From contig CP007053.1 in assembly GCA_000242935.3 (NCBI GenBank), positions 1,240,001-1,304,000 on the forward strand: 64,000 nt of DNA, given 5' to 3'. Below, one piece after another: positions 18,101 to 26,545 of the stretch. How positions within the stretch are numbered: position 1 is the first letter of the stretch; the number at the start of each line of letters is the position of its first letter. The notes below the pieces were generated by a model. That model was not told the origin of the DNA, ran no database searches, and was given only the letters and a program-made list of their open reading frames with translations. A program made the translations under genes and the position numbers. The DNA is from Opitutaceae bacterium TAV5 (GTDB taxonomy: Bacteria > Verrucomicrobiota > Verrucomicrobiia > Opitutales > Opitutaceae).

Positions 18101-18212
18101 CAACGACGGCTCCGGACGAAACGCCACCCTCGAATGGGGCTCTGGCATTGTCTCCGAAAAAGACCCTTCGGCTTACGGCCTGTTGCGCCCCGTCACCGCC
18201 TCATTTCCATGA
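15180..18212 (+). CDS. Large secreted clan-A glycoside hydrolase with CBM9-like tail
   Basis: Encodes 1010 residues from ATG 15180, which gives a good signal peptide (FCASLCLVATLAFAPPATA); an ATG 30 nt upstream is possible but less apt. Residues about 30-340 are beta-rich, a possible carbohydrate-binding region. The central part is a TIM barrel of clan GH-A, with Glu about 497 in LWNEPAI as acid/base and Glu about 596 in VVSEWHA as nucleophile; the closest resemblance is to GH39-like enzymes. The last 180 residues resemble a CBM9 or DOMON-type sandwich (DIVVEVNDTVHSQQ, WWNGDSLQIAIDCEG). Substrate cannot be named; a xylan or arabinan side-chain role fits the context. The stop overlaps the next start (ATGA). 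Confidence 0.82.
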   Translation: MPWSTSPVLRFCASLCLVATLAFAPPATATGLEKGRPGAQLRGTPAGTATWQATPNLVFASTTQAPGIQVQDTRPFAGRLPIPGDPAVVTAEAELQVTPGAKGWLALGIGNPRLGTPPWGKGVYVILTPEGRYTLAANDEPADWQSQHMVVLKRGSLPEFSPNRPMKLKIEYDRAGDTVSLWAGGSPVSGSVPLAGRGVTVEPRFAGFSGLGQTPGHAFVTAFSVSTGASAGAETSALESSWLVPLAIPAWWEPGEVAAFRLSGKALPAAIVSVKTVLTTVEGEVVAEFISPRAEIERHGWTWRPDRPGFYEAEFRAIDQSGKERPLVRSFDLKAPATGTVLSIQRARQSFAILPPDPLDVPGRQSKGQFGFTYTLNQENIPLARLVGLDLANIHPIPWGANFSNLNTAIEPAKGQYRWELLDPHIDALTRAGMTIAGQFCYTPLWASPHPDKKNVNICVVEGTAYAPADIQDYARFVEATVRRYGDRIRLWELWNEPAIPGGSVFWSDTPENFVRLMEAGYTTIKRLQPDSEVWIGGLGSRSAYYAFYNRIQQLGASRFYDVLSQHGSFPDRGSHEFRRIDTIHDVPAKPAVVSEWHAILQGNMQSTPILAEDALSFRLLRDLARQLRIGIRRTLLFEMSNLTEKEALGFARENKWFTHSSGLFRKRPQPEPRHAAVVLSNFLRITGRQATVVREFSVSTDSLALLLDTARGPLALVWSETGPLPASSLSTVATPASTLLDWEGRAVSLVPDTGSVLPPGRFYYLTTPDTAAISRLPITDKVVSRQVAARAGHAAVEATYQTAPLFKDIDAPLQIPSSAWINTHWKGKAPRQGNLDAGFSARAAVGASDAGLDIVVEVNDTVHSQQETSAWWNGDSLQIAIDCEGIGISGGNTELIAALTPDGPLLHKILAADPRGDIPARWTPAGNEVRHAAVRIERNASTTRYRLRVEWPELYPLANNTEKPLRLSLAINNNDGSGRNATLEWGSGIVSEKDPSAYGLLRPVTASFP

Positions 18213-19321
18213 TACTATCAAACACAGCTGCCGCCCGCGCCCTCGTCTCTCCCGGTGACGACACTCGCCTGCGCGAAGTCTTCGCCCGCGCCCGCCGGGG
18301 CGAGCCGATCACCCTCGCGGCCATCGGCGGCTCCATCACCGCAGGCGCCCGCGCCACCCAGCCGGAAAACCGCTACGTCACGCGCCTCGCCGGCTGGTGG
18401 CTCACCGCCTTCCCCGATTCTCCGTTGAAGCTCGTCAACGCCGGCATTGGCGCCACCGGTTCCAACTACGGCGCACTTCGCCTCCAGCGCGACGTTCTTT
18501 CCAAAAATCCCGATCTGGTCATCGTTGACTTCGCGGTCAACGACCTGAACGACCCCGCCGGACGCGCCGAGAGTTACGAAGGCGTCATTCGCCAGCTTCT
18601 CGCCCATCGTCCGCAACCGCCTGCTGTCGTCCTCGTGTTTTTTCTCCGCAACGACGGCGCCAATGCGCAGCAGACGCAGATCGAGACCGGTCGCCATTAC
18701 CAGGTCCCCATGATCAGCATTCGCGACGCCGTCTGGCCGGAAATCACCGCAGGACGGCTCACCTGGAACGACTATGCTGCGGACTACGTCCACCCCAACG
18801 ACGCCGGCCACGCGCTCATCGCCCGGCGGCTCATCGAACATTTCGAGCGCGTCCAGATCCCCGCCTCGCCTGCTTTCACCCCGCCCTCTCTCCTCCCGGC
18901 TCCGCTCCACAGCAATCTTTTCCAGGATGTGACGCTTCACGAGAGTTCCGAACTGTATCCTGTTTCCAACAACGGATGGGTTTTCGACACGGAAACAAAA
19001 GCGTGGATCGGCCGGCATCCCGGCGACACCATCGAATTCGAGATCACGGGTATCGCGGTTTTCCTGATGGATTATCACAAAAATGGCGGCTTTGGCCGTG
19101 CCTCCGTGCAGGTGGACAGTCTCCCGCCCGTGACACGCGAAACCTGGTATGAACAGACGTGGGGCGGCTACCGCGACACCGTAACCATCGCCCGTGACCT
19201 CTCCCCCGGTCCGCATCGCATAAAACTCAAGATTCTGCCCGACCATCATTCCGAAAGCGGAGGTCACGAATTCCGCCTTCTCGGACTCGGCGCCGCAAAC
19301 CCTCTCTCCGGCGAGCCATGA
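18209..19321 (+). CDS. SGNH/GDSL hydrolase, probable carbohydrate esterase
   Basis: Encodes 370 residues; its ATG overlaps the stop of the preceding glycosidase by 4 bp, so the two are translationally coupled. SGNH blocks are all present: block I AAIGGSITAG with the catalytic Ser, block II-III region LVNAGIGATGSNYG, VDFAVND, and block V DYVHPNDAGH with the Asp-x-x-His pair. The C-terminal 120 residues form a beta-rich accessory domain (VFDTETKAWIGRHPGDTIEF). No signal peptide is evident. By family and context it is likely to remove acetyl groups from plant polysaccharide or oligosaccharide, working with the upstream enzyme; other esters are possible. Confidence 0.82.
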   Translation: MILSNTAAARALVSPGDDTRLREVFARARRGEPITLAAIGGSITAGARATQPENRYVTRLAGWWLTAFPDSPLKLVNAGIGATGSNYGALRLQRDVLSKNPDLVIVDFAVNDLNDPAGRAESYEGVIRQLLAHRPQPPAVVLVFFLRNDGANAQQTQIETGRHYQVPMISIRDAVWPEITAGRLTWNDYAADYVHPNDAGHALIARRLIEHFERVQIPASPAFTPPSLLPAPLHSNLFQDVTLHESSELYPVSNNGWVFDTETKAWIGRHPGDTIEFEITGIAVFLMDYHKNGGFGRASVQVDSLPPVTRETWYEQTWGGYRDTVTIARDLSPGPHRIKLKILPDHHSESGGHEFRLLGLGAANPLSGEP

Positions 19322-19649
19322 AATCCTGTTCAGGAAATCCGAGGCCCATCTTCACCCGCTGCTCCGCCCGGGATTCCCCGCCTGCTGAAATGCCTGCGTG
19401 TTCACTGGACCGGCTTTTGTGTCGCATCACCGCCTCACCCGTTACGTCAGGGGGCGCGGGAGTAACGATGCACTCCCGATTCCGCCTCCCCCGGTCGGGA
19501 CGTCGGCCACTACGACCTTCCCGCCGCTTCTTCCGGACATCATCCGCCCGCTGCTGCCAGTCTGCCCACCGACCACCCGAAAGTCTTCCGGAAAGGGTTT
19601 GGCCGAAACAATGTTGCCCGCTGATTCTGCCTGATTTCATCTCTGCCTC
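19322..19649. other. Gap without recognised feature
   Basis: This 328-bp gap within the first cassette shows no credible gene, repeat element or RNA. Frames open across it are GC-driven and have no family resemblance. A weak GTTAC/GTAAC pairing near 19440-19470 is not convincing. Confidence 0.6.
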
Positions 19650-21491
19650 ATGTCGCTGCCCCCGGTTTCGCCCTCCGCGTCTCCTCCCGATGATTTTGCC
19701 GCCCGTCAGGCCCGGCTTCGCGCACTCGCTGCCGCCCAGGCCGCCGCCGATGCCGACACTCGTATCAACGACGTGCCCCCCGCCAACATCCGCAAGCTGG
19801 AGGCCACTCTCTTCGGCGCCAACGCCGTCGTCGACCTGATCAACCATCGCAACCACGCTGCCGCAAACGTCGCCCTCCGCCGCACCGCCGCCTGGTTCGA
19901 TCTCCCGCATCCGCAAGGCAAGGACCCGCGAGGCGAAGCCGACTTCGCCGCGCTCAAACTCTGTCAAGCCTGGTATCTCCTTTCCTCCGACACGGGCACG
20001 CCATCCCCGCTCGAATCCTCCACCCGTGACGCCATCCGGCAGTTTTTTCTCACGCACGATTTCGCCAGCCTCTACCAGTCGGAAAACCATGTCCTCATGT
20101 TTCATGCCAGCCGTCACCTGATGGCCCAGGCCTGGCCGGACGCGATGTTCTCCGCCTATGCAAAAACCGGCGCGCAACTCGCCACCGAAGACGCCGCCTG
20201 GCTCTCCGGATTCATCCGCCAGCGCGCCCGCTTCGGCTGGGGCGAATTCGACTCGGTTTGTTACCTCGACGCCGTCTGGGAAATCCTGCTCTGCCTGCAC
20301 GATCACACCCGCGATGCCTCCCTCCGCCGCATCACCGGCATGATGCTCGATGTCCTCCTCGCCGGCATGGCCGTGAACTCTCTCGACGGCATGTATTGCG
20401 GAGCCCACGGACGCATCTACGCCGACCACGCGCTCGACCACGCCAACGAACCCGTCCGCATCCTACAGTATCTTTATTTTGGATACGACCCACCGCCCGT
20501 CCGCCTCTCCCTCCACGATCTTCTCCTGATCACGCCGGCCAGCGGCTGGCGTCCCTCCCCCTTCGTCCTCGACCTCGCGCACCCGCGGACCACCCCTTAC
20601 GAAAACCGCGAACGCAAACACCTGCACAACCTCGCCGACACGCTCCCCGTTTCCCCTCTCCCCGGCAGCATCCGCAAATACAGCTGGTGCACCCCGCGCT
20701 ACGTTCTCGGCTGCGTGCAATATCAGGACGCCTATCCGGCGGCGGCCGCATGTGCCTGCCACAATCACTACGAACTCCCCATCCCGGCCGACCAACGTTA
20801 CGCCGCAGGTTATGCGTATCATCAACAACACAACTGGGACCTCACTTTCACCGCTACGAACCGCACCGATGCCCGCCTCTTCACCCATCACCCCGGCACC
20901 GACGGCACGCACAACTACTGGACCGGCGACCGCCTTTGCGGTTGCGGCCATTTTTTCCAGAACCGGCAGGCGCTCGTCGCCCTCTACGATATCGACCCCG
21001 CGCAACCGCTCCACTTCATCCACGCCTGCCTGCCGCAAGCCGCTTTCGACGAAGTCGTCGACGATCCCGCGAGCGGCTGGATTTTTGTTCGCGCCGGGGA
21101 TTCGTTTGCCGGCCTCTGGTTTTCCTCCGCCCGCCGCTGGACAACTGCGGGCGAGTGGGCAGGCCGCGAAGTCGTCAGCGACGGCCTCCGCCACGGCATC
21201 GTTTGCGAAGTCGGTGACACTGAAACCCACACCCATTTCGCCGCTTTCCGCCAGACGCTCCTCGCCTCCCCGATCACATTTGACCGCGAAGCCATGACCC
21301 TGAAATACCACTCCTCGCAGGCCGGAATCCTTTTTCTGGATACACGAGGGGCGCGCCGGCTCGACGGATCTCCCGCCGACCTGGACTACGCCACCCATGA
21401 TTCCCCTTTCATGCATTCCGCCTGGGGCAGCGGCGTTATCGAGTTCCTCGGCGCCACAAGCCGGATAACACTCGATTTCACAACCCGGTAA
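19650..21491 (+). CDS. Hypothetical protein, possible alpha/alpha-toroid enzyme
   Basis: Not recognised as a named family. The 613-residue product begins with an Ala-rich helical stretch, followed by many helices with aromatic and charged patches (SENHVLMFHASRHLMAQAW, FGWGEFDSVCYLDAVWEIL, DGMYCGAHGRIYADHALDH), which by eye suggest an alpha/alpha-barrel of the kind seen in polysaccharide lyases and GH families. The last third is beta-rich (TFTATNRTDARLFTHHPG, WAGREVVSDGLRHGIV), as in heparinase-like lyases with a beta-sandwich tail. No signal peptide is seen. It follows the SGNH hydrolase on the same strand after a 328-bp gap and precedes a new GntR-type regulator, so it is probably the last member of the first cassette. 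Confidence 0.7.
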   Translation: MSLPPVSPSASPPDDFAARQARLRALAAAQAAADADTRINDVPPANIRKLEATLFGANAVVDLINHRNHAAANVALRRTAAWFDLPHPQGKDPRGEADFAALKLCQAWYLLSSDTGTPSPLESSTRDAIRQFFLTHDFASLYQSENHVLMFHASRHLMAQAWPDAMFSAYAKTGAQLATEDAAWLSGFIRQRARFGWGEFDSVCYLDAVWEILLCLHDHTRDASLRRITGMMLDVLLAGMAVNSLDGMYCGAHGRIYADHALDHANEPVRILQYLYFGYDPPPVRLSLHDLLLITPASGWRPSPFVLDLAHPRTTPYENRERKHLHNLADTLPVSPLPGSIRKYSWCTPRYVLGCVQYQDAYPAAAACACHNHYELPIPADQRYAAGYAYHQQHNWDLTFTATNRTDARLFTHHPGTDGTHNYWTGDRLCGCGHFFQNRQALVALYDIDPAQPLHFIHACLPQAAFDEVVDDPASGWIFVRAGDSFAGLWFSSARRWTTAGEWAGREVVSDGLRHGIVCEVGDTETHTHFAAFRQTLLASPITFDREAMTLKYHSSQAGILFLDTRGARRLDGSPADLDYATHDSPFMHSAWGSGVIEFLGATSRITLDFTTR

Positions 21492-21565
21492 TCCCTTTAT
21501 CCGGCGTAAACCCCTGATCTCGTTTTCAAATTTAACTTATTATCAATATATTATAAAATAAAACA

Positions 21566-21581
21566 GTTTTTATTTAAAAAC
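21566..21581. promoter_or_regulatory. Candidate operator for second GntR-type regulator
   Basis: A perfect palindrome of 7-bp arms GTTTTTA and TAAAAAC around TT in an AT-rich stretch 46 bp before the regulator ATG. An extra GTTTTTA follows at 21585-21591, and AACAGTT/AACTGTT flank the region. Assignment to the regulator is positional. Confidence 0.45.
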
Positions 21582-21626
21582 GCAGTTTTTACTTTACAAC
21601 AACTGTTCTTTTCCAATGCTAGCGGC

Positions 21627-22799
21627 ATGCCTGCCATCTCCGCCCCGCGATTGAGCTCCAGAAAAGTCAGCGCCGTCCACGCCGCCTTGCGCGGGCAGAT
21701 TGCGACTGGCGAGTGGGCGGAAGGCGACACGCTCCCGACCGAAACCGAACTCGCCGCCCGCTTCGATTGCAGCATCAGCACGATCAGCAAGGCCGTGGGG
21801 CTTCTCGCGCACGAGGGCCTCGTCGAACGCCGCCGCCGCGCCGGCACCCGGGTCATTTCCAGCAAAACCACGTTCGCCTCCAGTGCCGCTACCGCCAATG
21901 ATCAGGCTTCCCCACCGCTGACCGATCTTGGCTCCGTCGCCTTCATCTACCCGGCCGAACGTCATGAAGGCATCTGGCGCGAGGCCCGCGGTTTTCAGGA
22001 CGCCGCCCATGATGGCGGCCAACGCGTCATGCTGCTAAGCACGAGTCTCGATTTCCACAAGGAAGCCGAGTTCATGACCCGCCTCGACGAGTTCGCCGTG
22101 CGCGGCGCACTCGTGTGGCCCAACCTTTTTTCCGCCGAGGCGCAGGCCGCCTTCGTCAAGGCCACCACCTCCGCCCGCTACCCGATCGTCCTTACCTCGC
22201 CCAACCCGCTCGGGCTCGATTGCCCCGTCGTCACGCTCGACGGGTTTCACGCCGGCTACACCCCCACGCGCCATCTCGTCGAACGCGGCGCGCGCCGCAT
22301 CGGTTATCTCTCCGCCCGCTCCCGCAGCGCCTCCATGCGTGAACGCTATCTCGGTTACCGCAAGGCTGTCGAGGAGGCCGGCATCACGCCCGCTCCCGAG
22401 TGGGTGTGCCTCGACTCGTCGATGAATGTGGACCTGACCAACCCGATGGAAGAACCCGAGGCCATGGCCGCCACCTACCTGCAAGCCGCTTCCGCCGGCG
22501 CGCCCGATGGTATCGACGCCGTTGTGTGCAGCACCGATTTTCTTGCCGTGGCCGTAATCGAAGTCGCGCGCCGCACCGGCCTGCGCATCCCTCATGACCT
22601 TCGGGTCACCGGCATGGACGACTCCGAACTCGCCGCCCGCTCCTCCGTCCCCCTGACCAGTTATCGCATCCCCTATGAAGAAATCGGCGCCACCGGTTAC
22701 CGCGTCCTGCACGACGCCCTCGCCGGCCAGTTGCCCCGATCCGCCGGCCCCGTCGAACACCTCCTGCGCGGCATGCTCACGCAACGCGACAGCAGTTAG
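21627..22799 (+). CDS. GntR-type HTH regulator with sugar-binding domain
   Basis: Encodes 390 residues and is a paralogue of the regulator at 11405: GntR winged helix (LPTETELAARFDCSISTISKA, HEGLVERRRRAGTRV) followed by a LacI-like effector domain (VRGALVWPNLF, YTPTRHLVERGARRIGYLS, AVVCSTDFLAVAV, VPLTSYRIPYEEIG). Both share the phrases for hinge and dimer contacts but differ in the recognition helix, matching the different dyads seen upstream of the two genes. It heads the second cassette of prepilin-like protein, PEP-CTERM protein, GH51-like enzyme and SGNH hydrolase, the first of which starts 42 bp downstream, the same spacing as in the first cassette. Confidence 0.87.
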   Translation: MPAISAPRLSSRKVSAVHAALRGQIATGEWAEGDTLPTETELAARFDCSISTISKAVGLLAHEGLVERRRRAGTRVISSKTTFASSAATANDQASPPLTDLGSVAFIYPAERHEGIWREARGFQDAAHDGGQRVMLLSTSLDFHKEAEFMTRLDEFAVRGALVWPNLFSAEAQAAFVKATTSARYPIVLTSPNPLGLDCPVVTLDGFHAGYTPTRHLVERGARRIGYLSARSRSASMRERYLGYRKAVEEAGITPAPEWVCLDSSMNVDLTNPMEEPEAMAATYLQAASAGAPDGIDAVVCSTDFLAVAVIEVARRTGLRIPHDLRVTGMDDSELAARSSVPLTSYRIPYEEIGATGYRVLHDALAGQLPRSAGPVEHLLRGMLTQRDSS

Positions 22800-22841
22800 C
22801 GGCCAGAGCGTAACCACACAGCCCCTGCCCTGCCTTTCCCC

Positions 22842-23504
22842 ATGAAACACACAAACTCCACCGGCCCCTCGTTCAGCCACTGCCGTGCCTTCACGCTGAT
22901 CGAACTCCTCACCGTCATCGCCATCATCGGCATCCTTGCGGCGATCATCATCCCTACGGTTGGCAAAGTCCGCGAAGCGGCCCGGCTCAGCAAAGCGAGC
23001 AGCAACATCCGCCAACTCCAGCTCGCCAACATCCTCCACGCCTCCGAACACAAAGGCCGTTACGTCGCGCCCAAACTGCAAGGCGGATACTGGTGGTACC
23101 AAAACGCCGACTACTACAGACTCCTGGGTTTCAACGGGGCCAACGCCGATGCAAACAAAGCGATCGCCGTCTATCGCAGCACCGTCGACGTCGAGGGCAG
23201 GGACCGCCCGGATTTCGGATACAACCGGACCGGCCTCACGGAAGAGCAGCTTGCCATCGGCTACCGGGAGAGCGACATCCCCAACCCCACACGGAGCATC
23301 GCCTTCATGGACTCCCTCTTCACCCTCGTCCGCGTCAACGACAAGGACCTCTACAACGGCACCGAGATACGCCAGAGTTTCGAACCTGCCTATCGTCAAA
23401 ACGGCAAGGCTCTCGTCGCCTTCTGGGCCGCCAACGTCCGCCTTGTTTCACGTGCCGAGGCCGTGGCCGCGGCCAATGAAGACATGTGGTATCCAAACAG
23501 ATAA
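22842..23504 (+). CDS. Prepilin-like pseudopilin
   Basis: Encodes 220 residues with the class III leader [16 protein letters not shown] after a 16-residue basic start. DNA of the leader region is nearly the same as in the prepilin-like gene at 12596, while the globular part is unrelated, showing that the export signal is conserved and the head is free to change. The head has [20 protein letters not shown] and [16 protein letters not shown]; the H-X9-DG motif is missing. It lies 42 bp after a GntR-type regulator and 103 bp before a PEP-CTERM gene. Role in secretion or display of the cassette enzymes is inferred. Confidence 0.85.
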   Translation: MKHTNSTGPSFSHCRAFTLIELLTVIAIIGILAAIIIPTVGKVREAARLSKASSNIRQLQLANILHASEHKGRYVAPKLQGGYWWYQNADYYRLLGFNGANADANKAIAVYRSTVDVEGRDRPDFGYNRTGLTEEQLAIGYRESDIPNPTRSIAFMDSLFTLVRVNDKDLYNGTEIRQSFEPAYRQNGKALVAFWAANVRLVSRAEAVAAANEDMWYPNR

Positions 23505-23607
23505 ACCGCCTCAAAACATCCATCCGTGATGGAAACAACACTGTCATTCCATCCGTACCTCCGCCTCTTCCTCTCGTCTTAGCCCGAACAATCAACCGTC
23601 AAATATT

Positions 23608-24360
23608 ATGAGAAAACAATACGTTGCCAGCATTCTGGCCGCCTTGCTGTCAGCCGTCCCTGCCCTCGTTCAGGGCGAAACTGTGCCGAAGACCTTCACG
23701 GATAATTTCAACCGTGACAATACGCCCAGCCCTGGCGGTGGCCTCGGCTCCGACTGGGACATCACCGGCAGCATTTTCCTGAACTCCAATGTTGCTAAAA
23801 CTCAAAACACGGGGGCCCACTTCGCACTCTACAATTCTGTACCGCTTTTAGATTCATTTACCATCCGTGCGGATTTCAACTCGCAGTCCAACGGCCGCTA
23901 CGGCGGGATCCTGTTCAATTACGTCGACTCCAACAATTATTCACTGATTCGTTTCAACTTCGCAGGAGCCACTACCTCTACCGCTTGGCAATTCATCGAG
24001 CGTATCGATGGAACGAGTTCCACCGTGAGCTCAGGCACCATTGCTGCAGGAGCAACTCAGGCAAAAACCTGGCGAGCCCTTACCCTTAACTCCACCGACA
24101 CCGCCGGACAATACACCTTCACGATCACCAACAGCACCACCGGGGACACCTATGTTTCCCAGACAATTACCAGCGCCAGCCAGACGATTTCCGGCCAAGC
24201 GGGCTTCTATTTTGACGGCGACTACATCTGGGCTGACAATTTCGCCATCACCACCAACGTCCCTCCTATCCCCGAACCCGCCACTGTGAGCCTCCTGTTG
24301 GGAAGCGTGTTTCTTGCCGGCGCGATCATCTGGCGCAAACGCATCGCTACCCGACGCTGA
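23608..24360 (+). CDS. PEP-CTERM protein with LamG-like domain
   Basis: Encodes 250 residues: signal peptide (ILAALLSAVPALVQG), a beta-sandwich of concanavalin/LamG look (FTDNFNRDNTPSPGGGLGSD, GRYGGILFNYVDSNNYSLIR, AGFYFDGDYIWADNFAI) and a PEP-CTERM tail (IPEPATVSLLLGSVFLAGA, then RKR). The fold is typical of carbohydrate-binding or glycosidase-associated modules, so it may hold glycans or the cassette enzymes at the cell surface. It is the third gene of the second cassette, 34 bp before the GH51-like gene. Confidence 0.85.
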   Translation: MRKQYVASILAALLSAVPALVQGETVPKTFTDNFNRDNTPSPGGGLGSDWDITGSIFLNSNVAKTQNTGAHFALYNSVPLLDSFTIRADFNSQSNGRYGGILFNYVDSNNYSLIRFNFAGATTSTAWQFIERIDGTSSTVSSGTIAAGATQAKTWRALTLNSTDTAGQYTFTITNSTTGDTYVSQTITSASQTISGQAGFYFDGDYIWADNFAITTNVPPIPEPATVSLLLGSVFLAGAIIWRKRIATRR

Positions 24361-24394
24361 CCCATTCCCATCTCCATCCCCATATACGCGACTC

Positions 24395-26545
24395 ATGCAA
24401 CTTGTTCGCCCCCATCTCGCGGCGCTGGTCATTGCTGCCTCTGCATATCTTCCCGCCCAAGCCGCCGCCACGCCTGACCCAACACCCGTCAGCATCCACT
24501 TCGACGCCGCCGCGACCGGCACGCCCGTGAACCCGAACATCTTCGGCCACTTCATCAAGGGGGCGGACAACTACGGCATCTTTTCGATTCCCCATCCCGA
24601 CATCGCCGCCATCGCCGAAGGCGACGGTATCTGGAACCCGGATACTCGCTCCCCGTATCCCGACGCCCTCGCCATCCTCAAATCCTACCGGCCCGGCGCC
24701 CTCCGCTATCCCGATGGCCTCGGCATCCATAATCACGACTGGAAAAAAACCATCGGCCCCGTCGAGCAGCGTGGCGACCGCAAATTCGGCCTCAACGAAT
24801 TCATGCAAGTCGCCCGCGCCGTCGAGGCCGAGCCCATCATTGTCGTCAGCGAATACATTGGCACCCCGCAGGACGCCGCCGACCTCGTCGAATACCTCAA
24901 TGCCCCCGCCACGCCCGCCCACCCCTGGGCCATGCGCCGAGCCGCCGACGGACACCCCGAGCCTTACAACGTCCTCACTTTCGAGATCGGCAACGAGTCC
25001 TGGGTTGACTGGCGCAAGATCGGCAAGACCCAGGTTCGCCCCCCGCCCGAAGTCGGCCGCTACGCCTCCCAAGTCGCCGCCGCCATGAAAGCCGTGGACC
25101 CGCGCATCCGTTGCGGCATCCCCCTCGAACGCAAGGACGACGACCGCTGGAACCGCGGCGTCCTCTCCACCGTCACCACTGACATCGACTTCGCCATCAT
25201 CCACACCTACCCGGTCAAATACGGCGGCGGCGACATGACCGGCCCCAAGGAAAACCTCCTCCTCGAAGCCATGATGGCCGCCGGCTACGCCACCCAACTC
25301 GACCTCTCCCGCATCCATCAGGAAATCGCCGCCCAACTCGGTCGTCCTCTCCCCCTCGCCATCACCGAATATAACCTCGGTCCCACCCAACAGACTCCCA
25401 ACCTCCAGCGTCCCTATCGCTTCACGCTCGCCGCCGCACTCGGCACCGGCGACTACCTCGGCCGCCTCCTCGCACCCGATTCCCCCGTCGAATCCGCCAT
25501 CTACTGGAGCTGGCTCAACGGCTCCTTCGAAACCGTCCACACCTATGCCGGCCACCCCTGGAAAAGCCGGGCCAAACTTGACACCCCTTTGTATCGGCCT
25601 GCCCACTATGTATTCCAGCTCTGGGCACAAAACCGCGGCCATACCCTTCTCCCCGTCCGCACCGACTCCCCCCGCCTCGACTTCTCCGGCATCACCACCA
25701 TGAAACCCGCGCTCGGCGACGCCCCCCGGCCCGAGCACAAAATCTCCGACATCAACCTCCTCGACGCCGCCCGCCCCCTCCGCCAGTCCCCGGCCAACAC
25801 TCGCATTTCCCGTTCCCCCGATACCGCCGGCGGCCAATGGACCCTCCGCTACGACGGCCTCACCGGCGGCACCTATCCCAACCTCCTCATTCGCCATCTC
25901 GCCGGCCTCCCCGACGACCTCCGCCCCCCGTCTCCCGGCCTCCTCTACAAAGTCAGCTTCGAGGCCCGCTGGCAACCCGACGCCACCACGACCACGTCGC
26001 CCAATCTCGGGCTCGGCATCATGGACTCCCGTGGCTGGAGAGCCAGCGGCTCCGGCATCGCCATGGGCGGCCTCCAGACCGCCCACGAATGGACCTCCTT
26101 TGGCGGCACCTACCAGCCCCTCCCCGACACCACCGCCATCGTCATTCTCGCCCGCGTTGAAGGCACCACCACCCCTCTCCACGGCACACTCGAAATCCGG
26201 AATCTGAAAGCCGAGCCCTGGCGCGCCGCCACCATCCCCGCCCGGCCCGCGCTCACCGCCTACGTGACGCGCTCCGCCGACAACTCAAAAATCCATCTCA
26301 CCGTCTTCAACCTCACCCTCGACCGTGACCTCCCCGCCACCCTCACCTGGCAAAACTTCGCCGCCGCCACCGCCACCTGCACCGAACTCAACGGCACCTC
26401 TCCCGCCGCCGTCAACCGCGGTGAAGCCACCGCCGGATGGACCCGCCAGAACGCCGCCATCCCCCTCGCCGCGCCCGACCGGCTCCGCCACACCTTTCCC
26501 GCGCACTCCGCCACCGGCATCATCCTCGAAAGACGCGTCCCATGA
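24395..26545 (+). CDS. GH51-like alpha-L-arabinofuranosidase, secreted
   Basis: Encodes 716 residues from ATG 24395, giving a signal peptide (HLAALVIAASAYLPAQAAA); an earlier in-frame ATG overlaps the PEP-CTERM gene. The catalytic barrel has Glu about 201 in EIGNESW (acid/base) and Glu about 325 in AITEYNLG (nucleophile), the clan GH-A arrangement used by GH51 and GH39, with FGHFIKGADNYGIF at the front as in arabinofuranosidases. The C-terminal half is beta-rich with a carbohydrate-binding-like sandwich (SFEARWQPDATTTT, WTSFGGTYQPLPDT). Expected to release arabinose from hemicellulose side chains outside the cell. Its stop overlaps the next ATG. Confidence 0.8.
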   Translation: MQLVRPHLAALVIAASAYLPAQAAATPDPTPVSIHFDAAATGTPVNPNIFGHFIKGADNYGIFSIPHPDIAAIAEGDGIWNPDTRSPYPDALAILKSYRPGALRYPDGLGIHNHDWKKTIGPVEQRGDRKFGLNEFMQVARAVEAEPIIVVSEYIGTPQDAADLVEYLNAPATPAHPWAMRRAADGHPEPYNVLTFEIGNESWVDWRKIGKTQVRPPPEVGRYASQVAAAMKAVDPRIRCGIPLERKDDDRWNRGVLSTVTTDIDFAIIHTYPVKYGGGDMTGPKENLLLEAMMAAGYATQLDLSRIHQEIAAQLGRPLPLAITEYNLGPTQQTPNLQRPYRFTLAAALGTGDYLGRLLAPDSPVESAIYWSWLNGSFETVHTYAGHPWKSRAKLDTPLYRPAHYVFQLWAQNRGHTLLPVRTDSPRLDFSGITTMKPALGDAPRPEHKISDINLLDAARPLRQSPANTRISRSPDTAGGQWTLRYDGLTGGTYPNLLIRHLAGLPDDLRPPSPGLLYKVSFEARWQPDATTTTSPNLGLGIMDSRGWRASGSGIAMGGLQTAHEWTSFGGTYQPLPDTTAIVILARVEGTTTPLHGTLEIRNLKAEPWRAATIPARPALTAYVTRSADNSKIHLTVFNLTLDRDLPATLTWQNFAAATATCTELNGTSPAAVNRGEATAGWTRQNAAIPLAAPDRLRHTFPAHSATGIILERRVP

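Noticed and set aside
19318-19839. Open frame across the gap after the first SGNH gene
   Set aside because: Arg/Pro/Ser-rich composition with no family resemblance, and it overlaps the better-supported gene at 19650 in another frame.
24347-26182. A 611-residue open frame opposite the GH51-like gene
   Set aside because: It is a GC-driven antisense shadow with no family motifs, low-complexity Gly/Val/Glu content and a sense-strand gene that has catalytic motifs.
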